DNA of 64,000 bases, taken from contig NZ_JTDV01000008.1 of assembly GCF_000943555.1 (NCBI RefSeq), positions 183,768 to 247,767 of the forward strand, read 5' to 3'. The translations under genes and the position numbers were made by a program. Positions 55,893 to 63,930 of the stretch are shown one piece after another. The notes beneath the pieces were generated by a model that saw nothing but the letters and a program-made list of their open reading frames with translations, had not been told where the DNA came from and made no database searches. This DNA comes from Neotamlana nanhaiensis. GTDB lineage: Bacteria > Bacteroidota > Bacteroidia > Flavobacteriales > Flavobacteriaceae. The stretch's first letter is position 1, and the number at the start of each line of letters is the position of its first letter.

Positions 55893-57587
55893 TTAAATGA
55901 GCTCCACGAATAAACCATCGTCGGTTTTTTCAACTTGCACTAATTTATTTTTGGTTAATTCTTTAATGGTTTTATCCCATTTTTTATTCGATAAGCCAGA
56001 TTGCGATTTTAAATCAACTAACTCAAGTTTTTCAGCTTTCTTTAAAATTTCAAAAACAGCTTTAGCATCTTCACTAATTGCTAAAGGTTTTTTCTCTGGT
56101 CGCATTTGTGGGAAGAACAGAACCTCTTGTATCGATTGGTTGTTGGTTAAGTACATAATTAATCTATCCATACCAATACCCATTCCAGAAGTAGGAGGCA
56201 TACCATATTCTAGGGCACGTAAAAAGTCGTAATCAATAATACCGTTTGCTTCATCGTCACCTTTTTTAGCTAATTCCATTTGGTGTTCAAAACGCTCGCG
56301 TTGGTCAATAGGGTCGTTAAGCTCAGAATAAGCATTAGCAATTTCTTTACCACAAACCATAAGCTCGAAACGTTCGGTTAACTCAGGGTTATCACGGTGT
56401 TCTTTACACAACGGACTCATTTCCTTAGGATAATCTGTAATAAAGGTAGGCTGTATGTAGTTGCCTTCACACTTTTCACCAAAGATTTCATCAATAAGTT
56501 TACCTTTACCCATAGTGTCGTCAACCTCAATACCCATGCCTTTTGCAGCCTCACGAATTTCGGCTTCAGTTTTACCAGTAATATCAAACCCAGTAAAATG
56601 CTTAATTGAATCGGCCATAGTAACACGAGCATAAGGCGCTTTAAAATCTATTTCATGCGCACCAAAAGTTACTTTAGTTGTTCCGTTTACAGCGGTAGAA
56701 CAATATTCTAGTAATTGCTCACAAAAATCCATCATCCAGTTATAATCTTTGTAGGCTACATAAATTTCCATAGCGGTAAATTCCGGATTGTGGGTGCGAT
56801 CCATACCTTCGTTACGGAAGTTTTTACTAAACTCGTAAACCCCATCAAAACCGCCAACAATAAGGCGTTTTAAGTACAGTTCGTTAGCAATTCGCATGTA
56901 TAAAGGTACATCTAAAGCATTGTGATGCGTAATAAACGGGCGTGCCGCAGCACCACCAGGAATAGGTTGTAAAACAGGGGTTTCAACCTCAAAATATCCA
57001 GCGTCGTTAAAAAACTTACGCATGGCGTTAAACAATTTAGTACGTTTAACAAACACCTCTTTAACTTGTGGGTTTACCACTAAATCGGCATAACGTTGGC
57101 GGTAACGTAACTCAGGATCATCAAATTTATCGTGTATATTTCCTTCATTATCAACCTTAGGAAGCGGTAAAGGTTTTAACGCTTTACTTAACAACGAAAA
57201 GTTTTTAACCATAACGGTTTTTTCACCAACTTTAGTGGTAAACAATTCGCCTTCAACCCCAATAAAATCACCAATATCTAGTAATTTTTTATAAACAGTA
57301 TTGTATTTAGTTTTATCGTCGCTAGGGCAAATTTCGTCGCGGTTAAAATAAACCTGCACGCGTCCTTCTGCATCTTGCAGTTCGGCAAAACTAGCGTTTC
57401 CTTGTATACGTCTAGACATTAAACGGCCTGCAATAATTACTGGTTTTCCTGCTTCAAAATCCGATTTTATCGATTTCGAGGTGTCTTTAACTGGGTAAAG
57501 ATCTGCTGGATACGGGTTAATGCCCAACTCACGTAATTTTCCTAATTTTTCTCTTCTTACAATTTCTTGCTCTGATAATTGCGCCAT
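55893..57587 (-). CDS. lysS: Lysyl-tRNA synthetase, class II, with C-terminal extension
   Basis: A 564-residue enzyme charging tRNA-Lys. OB fold N-terminal domain (about 55-160), motif 2 FRNEGMDRTHNPEFTAMEIY, motif 3 GMGIGMDRLIMYL. Most bacterial LysRS end soon after FFPQMRPE. Here about 65 residues follow (AVFEILKKAEKLELVDLKSQ, WDKTIKELTKNKLVQVEKTD), which read like a small winged helix. The start at 57587 (MAQLSEQEIVRREKL) is preferred; a GTG at 57629 would add 14 unlikely residues. The minus-strand -7 box TATCTTTG lies at 57626-57619. Confidence 0.95.
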   Translation of the reverse strand: MAQLSEQEIVRREKLGKLRELGINPYPADLYPVKDTSKSIKSDFEAGKPVIIAGRLMSRRIQGNASFAELQDAEGRVQVYFNRDEICPSDDKTKYNTVYKKLLDIGDFIGVEGELFTTKVGEKTVMVKNFSLLSKALKPLPLPKVDNEGNIHDKFDDPELRYRQRYADLVVNPQVKEVFVKRTKLFNAMRKFFNDAGYFEVETPVLQPIPGGAAARPFITHHNALDVPLYMRIANELYLKRLIVGGFDGVYEFSKNFRNEGMDRTHNPEFTAMEIYVAYKDYNWMMDFCEQLLEYCSTAVNGTTKVTFGAHEIDFKAPYARVTMADSIKHFTGFDITGKTEAEIREAAKGMGIEVDDTMGKGKLIDEIFGEKCEGNYIQPTFITDYPKEMSPLCKEHRDNPELTERFELMVCGKEIANAYSELNDPIDQRERFEHQMELAKKGDDEANGIIDYDFLRALEYGMPPTSGMGIGMDRLIMYLTNNQSIQEVLFFPQMRPEKKPLAISEDAKAVFEILKKAEKLELVDLKSQSGLSNKKWDKTIKELTKNKLVQVEKTDDGLFVELI

Positions 57588-57618
57588 AGCTTTACAATCT
57601 GATAAAATTTTAATGGCG

Positions 57619-57626
57619 CAAAGATA
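57619..57626 (-). promoter_or_regulatory. lysS promoter -7 box
   Basis: TATCTTTG on the minus strand fits TAnnTTTG, 31 bases before the chosen ATG. No -33 TTG is found at the usual spacing. Confidence 0.45.
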
Positions 57627-57664
57627 CACATTTGGCGGTGTTTTTAAACATCATAAGGTACTAT

Positions 57665-57760
57665 TTTTGGGCGTTACCACAAGGGGCGGGCTTTCGCTAC
57701 TCGCTACCTTCTACGTCGGCGAGCTCAAACAAACCGCTCAATCCCTAACGCAATTTGTAA
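57665..57760. repeat. GC-rich spacer resembling a dispersed repeat
   Basis: A clearly GC-richer block (GGGCGTTACCACAAGGGGCG, then GGGCTTTCGCTACTCGC) in an AT-rich spacer between lysS and the Pmp3-type gene. From memory, similar blocks are scattered in flavobacterial genomes. Only one copy is in this window. Confidence 0.35.
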
Positions 57761-57768
57761 CAAACTTG

Positions 57769-57776
57769 TAACTTTG
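57769..57776 (+). promoter_or_regulatory. -7 box of the Pmp3-type gene
   Basis: TAACTTTG fits TAnnTTTG; transcription would start about 36 bases before the ATG at 57819. Confidence 0.45.
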
Positions 57777-57818
57777 GCGTCCAATAAGTAATCATCAATC
57801 AAAAAAAATATAAAATAA

Positions 57819-57977
57819 ATGAGTTTTTGGAGAGTTTTACTGTCTATTATTTGTCCGCCATTAGCCGTATTAGATAAAGGATGCGGATCTATTTTAATTG
57901 TGTTTCTGCTAGCTTTATGCGGTTGGGTGCCAGGTGTAATTGCAGCTTTGGTAATTTTGAATAATCCTAAGGGGTAG
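57819..57977 (+). CDS. YqaE/Pmp3 family membrane protein
   Basis: A 52-residue protein with two membrane helices: MSFWRVLLSIICPPLAVLDK, then GCGSILIVFLLALCGWVPGV and IAALVILNNPKG. The PPLAV...GCG...LCGW.PG pattern is that of the YqaE / Pmp3 family, linked to membrane potential and salt or cold stress. The gene stands alone and is followed by a hexamer repeat. Confidence 0.9.
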   Translation: MSFWRVLLSIICPPLAVLDKGCGSILIVFLLALCGWVPGVIAALVILNNPKG

Positions 57978-57980
57978 TTT

Positions 57981-58042
57981 TAGTCGCAGTCTCAGTCGCA
58001 GTTTCAGTCTCAGGTTGCAGTTTCAGTCTCGGTCGCAGTTTT
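57981..58042. repeat. Degenerate hexamer tandem repeat
   Basis: About ten consecutive copies of a CAGTYK-like hexamer, partly organised in an 18-19 base unit (GCAGTTTCAGTCTC). It lies between the Pmp3-type gene and lipB. Confidence 0.65.
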
Positions 58043-58128
58043 TATTACAGTTAATGTTTTTCGATTTCTTAATTAGATATAGCGTTCAACTTCTTTTAGT
58101 AATTATTATAAATAGCTTTTAAAAGTGT

Positions 58129-58136
58129 TAAATTTG
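58129..58136 (+). promoter_or_regulatory. lipB -7 box, near-leaderless
   Basis: TAAATTTG fits TAnnTTTG and ends 6 bases before the lipB ATG at 58143. This supports the ATG and argues against an in-frame GTG at 58125 inside the promoter. Confidence 0.45.
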
Positions 58137-58142
58137 TGGTCT

Positions 58143-58853
58143 ATGAACAAAGTAATTCAACTTCAAGATTTAGGGCTTAAGGATTATAAAGACACTTGGG
58201 ATTATCAAGAAGAATTATTTAAGGCCATTGTAGATTCAAAAATAAAGAACAGAAGAGAAAATGCTGGTTTGCAAACCAAAAACTATTTTTTGTTTGTCCA
58301 GCATCCGCACGTATACACCTTAGGTAAAAGTGGGGATTTAGATAATTTACTTTTAAACGAAAAACAACTAGCCGATAAAGGCGCCACGTTTTATAAAATT
58401 AATCGAGGAGGTGATATTACTTATCATGGGCCAGGGCAAATTGTAGGCTATCCTATTTTAGACCTCGAGAATTTTTTTACCGACATACATAAATACCTGC
58501 GTTTTCTCGAAGAAATGGTAATTTTAACCTTGGCAGAATATGGGTTAAAAGCCGAACGTAGCCCAGGGGAAACGGGAGTTTGGTTAGATGTAGGAACACC
58601 TTTTGCACGTAAAATTTGCGCGATGGGCGTGCGTGCTAGCCGTTGGGTAACTATGCATGGATTTGCTTTAAATGTTAATGCCGATTTGGGGTATTTCGAT
58701 AATATTATTCCTTGCGGTATCCGTGGTAAAGCGGTAACATCGTTACATGTAGAATTAGGAAAAACTAAAGTTGATGAAACCGAAGTTAAAACCAAACTTT
58801 TAAAGCATTTTAAAAATCTTTTTGAAGCGGAATTATTAGTAAATGAAATTTAA
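58143..58853 (+). CDS. lipB: Octanoyltransferase LipB
   Basis: A 236-residue enzyme that moves octanoate from acyl carrier protein to lipoyl domains, the first step of lipoate synthesis. RGGDITYHGPGQIVGYPIL, GVWLDVG, the Lys of RKICAMGVRASRWVT, and the Cys of NIIPCGIRGKAVTSL (Lys-Cys dyad) are present. lipA is not in the window. The 3' end overlaps the next gene by 11 bases. Confidence 0.95.
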   Translation: MNKVIQLQDLGLKDYKDTWDYQEELFKAIVDSKIKNRRENAGLQTKNYFLFVQHPHVYTLGKSGDLDNLLLNEKQLADKGATFYKINRGGDITYHGPGQIVGYPILDLENFFTDIHKYLRFLEEMVILTLAEYGLKAERSPGETGVWLDVGTPFARKICAMGVRASRWVTMHGFALNVNADLGYFDNIIPCGIRGKAVTSLHVELGKTKVDETEVKTKLLKHFKNLFEAELLVNEI

Positions 58854-59346
58854 ACGCATTTTAAAAATTGCTTTGTTAGTGTGCTGTATTCTTGTCGCGG
58901 CATTATTTAACGTGGCCTTAATTTATTTTGTGTCTTTTGAAGGTTTTTCGTTTAAAAATCGGCAATTTATATTGGTAGCGTTTGCTTTTTTAGGAATTTC
59001 GAGTGTTGTGTATCAAATTAAAACGCTCAATTTTTATAAAGAGCAAACTGAACTTTATAAAATTAAAAATATAACACTGTGGTTATTAAATGCTGGTTTT
59101 GCTGGAAGTGTTATATTTTTTTCGGTATATCTTAGTTACGATTTATTTCAAGTAGATTGGGGAGACCAAAACGGCTATATGCTGCCATTATTGCTTATTT
59201 GTTTACCACTATTCTTAATTGGTGTTTTTATGCTCTTGGAAGAATTTACGCTATACAAACAAATAAAAACAGTTCAACTTAATTCTAAATTTAGCAACAT
59301 TAACCAAATCACGGGAAAAATGGACGGTGATGATTTTGGAAATTAA
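58843..59346 (+). CDS. Four-helix membrane protein of unknown function
   Basis: A 167-residue protein with about four membrane helices (IALLVCCILVAALFNVALIY, ILVAFAFLGISSVVYQI, TLWLLNAGFAGSVIFFSVYL, LPLLLICLPLFLIGVFMLL). No family recognised. It overlaps lipB by 11 bases and is probably cotranscribed. Confidence 0.65.
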   Translation: MKFKRILKIALLVCCILVAALFNVALIYFVSFEGFSFKNRQFILVAFAFLGISSVVYQIKTLNFYKEQTELYKIKNITLWLLNAGFAGSVIFFSVYLSYDLFQVDWGDQNGYMLPLLLICLPLFLIGVFMLLEEFTLYKQIKTVQLNSKFSNINQITGKMDGDDFGN

Positions 59347-59581
59347 GTTGATTTTAAACGATATGAAATTAAATAATATAAAGCGGTATAGTTTTCTTTT
59401 ACAATATGATTTGTGATTATATTTTTTAAATACCATTTTAATGTTCTATAAATAGAAAACTAAAGCTTTTTAAATTAGGTATTTTAGAATTTTTGATGGT
59501 TTTACAGTAAGTCCCATTTTATTTGTTACTTTTACTTAGGATTATAAAATGTTAATAAAGGTAATTAGGCTACTTTAGTAA

Positions 59582-60208
59582 ATGTTTAAGCAAGTATTAG
59601 AAAAGATTAAATTTAACCTTAATACGTTTTTAGTTTGGTATTTTGTTATATTAGAGTTGTTTATATCATATTGGATACTGTTTTTTGAACAAGATCCCTA
59701 TTTTTACTTTTATTATTGCTACCATTGTATATTCTTTATAATACTTCTTTTTGTACTAAAGCTAAAGAAGTTTCTTCCAGCAATTATTCTCTCAGGTTTT
59801 GTAGGTCAATGTTTGTTTTTATTTGATTTTGTGGTTTCAATGACTATTCAAAAACCATTTCTTAATTATTACAATTATTATTTAGATACTTCTGTACTTG
59901 CAAGAGTGGTTGTTTTTTTAGCACATACTACAGCACCATTACTTTTTGTTTTATACGTTAAGAAATATAAAGCAACTATTACAAATTTCATTTTAAGCTG
60001 TTTATATTTTAGTATTTCTTATCTTTTTGCCAAGTATTTAATTCCTCTAGAATACAATATTCAAGGGTTATATACAACCTATACAAGTTTAGATAATTTG
60101 CCCTATTATCAGGACTTATTTATTGTTTATGCTATTGTAATTTATATAGCTCCTAGTTTTTTTATCTATAAGTTTGTACATAAAATGCTAAATAAAAAAT
60201 CTACATAA
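59582..60208 (+). CDS. Polytopic membrane protein of unknown function
   Basis: A 208-residue protein with six or seven membrane helices and many aromatic residues (FLVWYFVILELFISYWILFF, YYCYHCIFFIILLFVLKL, VVVFLAHTTAPLLFVLYVKK). The layout resembles TMEM164/YwaF-type six- or seven-helix proteins (the HTTAPLLFVLY segment is suggestive), but this is weak. The gene is very AT-rich compared with its neighbours. A near-consensus -7 box TACTTTAG ends 3 bases before the ATG. Confidence 0.6.
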   Translation: MFKQVLEKIKFNLNTFLVWYFVILELFISYWILFFEQDPYFYFYYCYHCIFFIILLFVLKLKKFLPAIILSGFVGQCLFLFDFVVSMTIQKPFLNYYNYYLDTSVLARVVVFLAHTTAPLLFVLYVKKYKATITNFILSCLYFSISYLFAKYLIPLEYNIQGLYTTYTSLDNLPYYQDLFIVYAIVIYIAPSFFIYKFVHKMLNKKST

Positions 60209-60388
60209 AATGGCTAAAAGTTGTATGATTAAAGGGAGTTTAGAAATTAATTTTTTAGTCAACCATTTCAGGAAAATTCACAGGCTTTTGCTATTACAAA
60301 AAGCGGATTGCCATATCATGAAAATTATGTGTCAAAATTAAACTAAAAGAACTTGTTTTTTAACTCAGTTCTTTGTTGTAGCCAGTTT

Positions 60389-62182
60389 TTATTTAACTAA
60401 AATACGTTTTAAATAATTCTTATTGTCGATCAACTGCATTTTTAGGACATATACTCCACCTGATAAAGATCCTACTCTAATCGTTTTTGAACCTTTTTGG
60501 GACAATAGCAACTTTCCATCTAAGGTATAAATATCAATTTGCTCAATAGTGTCTTTTTTGGTCTGAATGTTTACAACATTGGATGTTGGGTTTGGATAAA
60601 CAATAATGTTATTATTATCCAATACAACAGGAGTAGCTGCGTTTAACAATTCGCTTTCTGCATTACCATAAAAGATAGATTCTATATTGTATCCCTCAGT
60701 GTAGCTAGTCGCTTCGAAACCTACAAATTGAAATTCATTATTTGCAGTTACTCCAATGCTTGCAATAGAGGCATAACCATTTTTTTCAATCTTTTTGACA
60801 TTGTTCCAATTTCCAGCAGAGTCGATTATTGCAATAAGCGGATTGGAATTTGAAGAGGAAGCATTAAGAGAGATATCTCCTAATGAAACATCACCTCTGA
60901 AATCTCCACCTACAGCTATAGTTCCATTATCGCTTACAGCTAAAGAGTGAATTCTGGTGCGGGTACCCCCATCAATGGTTTTAAGCATGGACAGGCTTCC
61001 GTTGGTATCATATTCAGCAACAAAACCAGAACCATTGGGCACTGAAGTTTTGGTATCGTACGATAAGTCATTATCGGTATCGAAATCGACATTGTTACCT
61101 GAAAAATACCCAGAAATATAAACATTTTCATCGTCATCAAAGGTAATGTCGGTAACAGAGTTGAATGAATTTGAACTAATCGTTTTTACCCACTCTACAT
61201 TTCCTGAAGCATTGCATTTTAAAATAAATATGTCTGTATTTTGTGGAGCAAATTCAAAGAATCCTTGACTTTCCACATAAACAGGTGTTTCATTATTTTT
61301 AAATAAGGATAATCCTTTAGCGTTAGTGCCTTTAAGAGCATTAAATGCACCGGTCAAGTACATATTTCCACTCGGGGCTACACAAACATGCAAGCTTGAA
61401 AGTGTTCCACCTCCAATACCCTTTACATCTACAAAATCGCCATCACTATTGTAATGTGCGACAAACCCTAAACGAAGAAATTCTCCCTGTATAATGTCGC
61501 GATTATCCGAGTACTCATGGTTAGTATCAAAATCAATATTGGCACCTGTAAAACCTCCCACATAACCAGTAGCCCATACATCATTATTAGTATCAATAAA
61601 AAGGCTAAAACTCCCTTCCGTAAAGTCATCTTTTATTTCTCTATACCAAAGCATTTTCCCTTCGGGGGAATATTTTATTAGGAAAGCATTATAATCAGCT
61701 TCAGAAAAAACATCTCCATAAGAAGTTGATATGATTGAGTTGCTTTCTGGATGTTCTGGATCTAAATCCACGTTTTGTAATCTTCCAGCATCAATGGTAG
61801 CTAATACATAAATGTTATTTTCGCTATCGACTTTTACATCGCTAGCATAATCATTGCAACAAAGAATTTCTTCATCAAAACTCTCTCCAATGTTTTTTAA
61901 GAAGATTACATTATCGTTGCTGTCGTACTTTACAATAAACAGATTAGAATAGTTTTCAGATGATATGGTGGCATCAGTGCCAAAATCTACATTTACACCA
62001 TCAAACCCGCCAACAACTATTTTATTTCCATCGCCATCAGTTACTAAGCCGGACTGAAGAAATCCATAAAACTTAATGTAATCTTTATTCCAATTGATGG
62101 ATTGAGTTGTATTTACAGTTAAATCTTGTGCGTATACACTTGATGATATAACTGAAAAAATAATTAGTAATTTTTTTTTCAT
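60389..62182 (-). CDS. T9SS cargo with SBBP-like repeats
   Basis: A 597-residue secreted protein. Signal peptide 1-18 (VYAQ). The body is made of repeated units of about 50-60 residues with the pattern VDSENNIYVLATIDAG, DTNNDVWATGYVGG, APSGNMYLTGAF and DDENVYISGYFSG, each with an FDT.. segment (NVDFGTDATIS, NIDFDTNHEYS, NVDFDTDNDLS). This resembles SBBP-type beta-propeller repeats. Residues about 525-597 form a type A sorting domain (IIVYPNPTSNVVNIQ, LSGGVYVLKM) that sends the protein through the type IX secretion system to the surface. It lies 25 bases after a TetR-type gene. Confidence 0.87.
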   Translation of the reverse strand: MKKKLLIIFSVISSSVYAQDLTVNTTQSINWNKDYIKFYGFLQSGLVTDGDGNKIVVGGFDGVNVDFGTDATISSENYSNLFIVKYDSNDNVIFLKNIGESFDEEILCCNDYASDVKVDSENNIYVLATIDAGRLQNVDLDPEHPESNSIISTSYGDVFSEADYNAFLIKYSPEGKMLWYREIKDDFTEGSFSLFIDTNNDVWATGYVGGFTGANIDFDTNHEYSDNRDIIQGEFLRLGFVAHYNSDGDFVDVKGIGGGTLSSLHVCVAPSGNMYLTGAFNALKGTNAKGLSLFKNNETPVYVESQGFFEFAPQNTDIFILKCNASGNVEWVKTISSNSFNSVTDITFDDDENVYISGYFSGNNVDFDTDNDLSYDTKTSVPNGSGFVAEYDTNGSLSMLKTIDGGTRTRIHSLAVSDNGTIAVGGDFRGDVSLGDISLNASSSNSNPLIAIIDSAGNWNNVKKIEKNGYASIASIGVTANNEFQFVGFEATSYTEGYNIESIFYGNAESELLNAATPVVLDNNNIIVYPNPTSNVVNIQTKKDTIEQIDIYTLDGKLLLSQKGSKTIRVGSLSGGVYVLKMQLIDNKNYLKRILVK

Positions 62183-62207
62183 AATATGAATATCTACTTT
62201 TCTAGGT

Positions 62208-62774
62208 TTAATGTATTCTCAAATATCGGTTTTCAATTTTTTGTAGCGAATGCTTGAAGATATTACTGTCTTTCATATTACGAGCTGTAACTAAAGCTCC
62301 TTGAATTTCAATCAAAGTTTGCAGTGCATGGTCATACGCCACGTGTTCTTCAAAATTGAAAGCGATTCCAACTTTTTTAAAGTTAGTTATCCAAGATTGC
62401 ATTCCTCCGTTGATTTGTTCTGCGAAAAGTTCCAAACCTACTTGCATGGATAAAGCTCTATAAATACAAGTTCCCTCGCCTCCAGAATAAAGAACACTTA
62501 TTTGACCCAATACATTTTTCAATCTTTCCTCGACAGGCAGGGTGTCGTTTTGCAGAACAGAAAAAATGTTTTTTTTAACCCAATCATCTACGTTGCTTAA
62601 AACAGCTTCAGCCATACCTCGCTTTCCTTTCGGAAAACGATGATATAAACTAGCTTTATTCAATCCAGTTGCCTTGGCTAAATCACTAAGCCTAGCACCT
62701 TCGTAGCCTTTTTCTCGAAAAACTTTAGCCATGCCTTCCAACAATTCTTTATCCAATATTTTTTGTGGTCTCAT
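62208..62774 (-). CDS. TetR/AcrR family transcriptional regulator
   Basis: A 188-residue repressor. The N-terminal helix-turn-helix is ARLSDLAKATGLNKASLYHR followed by FPKGKRGMAEAVL; the C-terminal ligand-binding part is helical with a Cys in GEGTCIYRALSMQ. It precedes the T9SS cargo gene by 25 bases on the same strand, so it probably represses itself and possibly the cargo gene. The promoter region carries a 22-bp palindrome (62800-62821). Confidence 0.92.
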   Translation of the reverse strand: MRPQKILDKELLEGMAKVFREKGYEGARLSDLAKATGLNKASLYHRFPKGKRGMAEAVLSNVDDWVKKNIFSVLQNDTLPVEERLKNVLGQISVLYSGGEGTCIYRALSMQVGLELFAEQINGGMQSWITNFKKVGIAFNFEEHVAYDHALQTLIEIQGALVTARNMKDSNIFKHSLQKIENRYLRIH

Positions 62775-62778
62775 AATA

Positions 62779-62809
62779 CAAAAATAGAGAAAATATAATT
62801 TTTACCAAA
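62779..62809 (-). promoter_or_regulatory. Canonical promoter of the TetR-type gene
   Basis: On the minus strand TTTG (62809-62806), a 19-base spacer, and TATTTTTG (62786-62779): a full match to the Bacteroidota consensus. The box ends 4 bases before the ATG, implying a leaderless mRNA. Confidence 0.75.
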
Positions 62810-62821
62810 CGTTTGGTAAAA
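62800..62821. promoter_or_regulatory. Palindromic operator, probable TetR site
   Basis: A perfect 22-bp palindrome (arms TTTTACCAAAC and GTTTGGTAAAA) covering the -33 TTTG of the adjacent promoter. The position fits autorepression by blocking RNA polymerase. Confidence 0.75.
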
Positions 62822-62890
62822 TGATAAAACCTTCTTTTCTTAATCGATTTTCTCAATCTTTCATTCTAGACTGTAAACTATCACTTCTTC

Positions 62891-62940
62891 GGAATTAATT
62901 CCAGTTGCCTTACCGAGAATGTGTTGCTGGAATTTATTCC
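62891..62940. repeat. 14-bp inverted repeat
   Basis: GGAATTAATTCCAG (62891-62904) and CTGGAATTTATTCC (62927-62940) are inverse copies with one mismatch around a 22-base loop. Each arm is itself nearly palindromic. Confidence 0.55.
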
Positions 62941-63015
62941 AAAATTGAATCTTACCTTCGACTTCATCAGCTACTGTTGATCAAAAATAGTTTTATTCGG
63001 CTGTGTTCAAATTAC

Positions 63016-63149
63016 GGCCAACGGGTTTGCATAGAAGTCAGTTTGGGAGAAAACGGCAACGCCTTTTCGACCTTTGCACTGACCTTGGTTAAAAGTACTT
63101 GATTTTCGCTAGAAAATCAACCCCAAATTGCTTTTATGCAGTGTTGGGT
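63016..63149. repeat. Palindromic element A, attC-like layout
   Basis: Outer arms are CCAAC (63018-63022) with GTTGG (63143-63147), and TGCATAGAAG (63028-63037) with CTTTTATGCA (63131-63140, one mismatch). An internal 9-bp hairpin TTGATTTTC/GAAAATCAA lies at 63099-63120. Two-part outer arms plus an inner structure resemble an integron attC site or a small non-autonomous element. Confidence 0.5.
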
Positions 63150-63526
63150 AATGCAGTTTATTTATTATCAGATTATTTGTCAAATTATTGAGTTTTTCAA
63201 TTCTCCACAGCTATGAAAAATTCGAACACGTTTTGCTGTTTTTCACGTTCTTACTTTTTCAATCAACGTTTCTTACTGTTTTATCAAGATTTAAATTTAT
63301 CGGTTTTCTAGTGGTTTTTCAATTTTTACAATTTTCACTTAGTTGATTGCAATTCAATACAGTTACGTTCAATTCTGCGTAGTTACGTTTAAAATTACGC
63401 GTTACTGTTTTCAATTTTCATGTTGTGTTTTTTTAAAATAGGAGAGAAGTCAAATTTTCAGAAACTGTAATTTATCAATAAATATTCTTAGTCAAAACTT
63501 CAAACACGCTGCTACTGTGCTGTTTT
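63150..63526. other. AT-rich DNA between elements A and B, no gene
   Basis: A 377-base stretch with no supported reading frame on either strand. It has short recurring words such as GTTACGTT, TTTTTCAAT and CGTTTCTTACTG. If the flanking elements are recombination sites this would be a non-coding cassette. Confidence 0.4.
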
Positions 63527-63625
63527 ACCCAACGTATTTGTATAAGATTAAGAAACTAAGATAGTAAAAATGCGAGGATTTTCCGCAGGAAAATCAGTAG
63601 CAATTAATTTTATACGGTGTTACAA
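63527..63625. repeat. Palindromic element B, attC-like layout
   Basis: Same design and orientation as element A: CCAACGTATTTGTATA at the left (element A has CCAACGGGTTTGCATA), an inner hairpin GATTTTCC/GGAAAATC with a GCA loop (63577-63595), and TTTTATACGGTGTTA at the right (element A has TTTTATGCAGTGTTG). The left end ACCCAAC fits the attC core RYYYAAC; the right end GTTACAA fits GTTRRRY poorly. Confidence 0.5.
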
Positions 63626-63930
63626 AATGTAGCGACACGAGAGATTGGTTGCGTTCTGCATTTTGTCCGCGCAAAATTTAAAAATCACGTTTTGATTTTT
63701 TTAGAATATTCTAACTTAAAATTCTCAAAAAAAAAATCGCGAACAGTAAACTACGCTTTTTTTCAGACGTTGTAAAATTCCGCAAGAGTGATATTCCGCG
63801 TAACAATTTTCAGATTCCGCGTTTTTAAAATTCAGAGTTAGAGTGTTCAATTCCGCGCGCTACTTAGGTCAAATTCAGATTTAGAATTCCATCGGATTTC
63901 TCCGCGTCTGAGTGAGTTCGGAGCTATTTT
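63626..63930. other. Gene-poor DNA with TTCCGCG words
   Basis: No gene is supported. TTCCGCG or a close variant recurs five times between 63777 and 63907, and ATTCAGA recurs. Base composition differs from the coding part of the window. Confidence 0.4.

Noticed and set aside
57619..57770. An 83-codon plus-strand frame reading LGVTTRGGLSLLATFY
   Set aside because: It starts inside the lysS gene on the opposite strand and depends on the GC-rich repeat-like block; it has no start signal and is a typical false gene call.
58125..58142. GTG start six codons before the lipB ATG
   Set aside because: These codons overlap the TAAATTTG -7 box, so they are unlikely to be transcribed.
60210..60341. A 43-codon open frame directly after the AT-rich membrane protein gene
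   Set aside because: No domain, unusual composition, and a different frame over the same bases looks more protein-like. Neither is convincing as a live gene.
62905..63102. A 65-codon open frame on the plus strand after the TetR promoter region
   Set aside because: It overlaps the left half of palindromic element A and one arm of the 14-bp inverted repeat, has no recognisable domain, and no promoter or start context. More likely chance reading of structured DNA.
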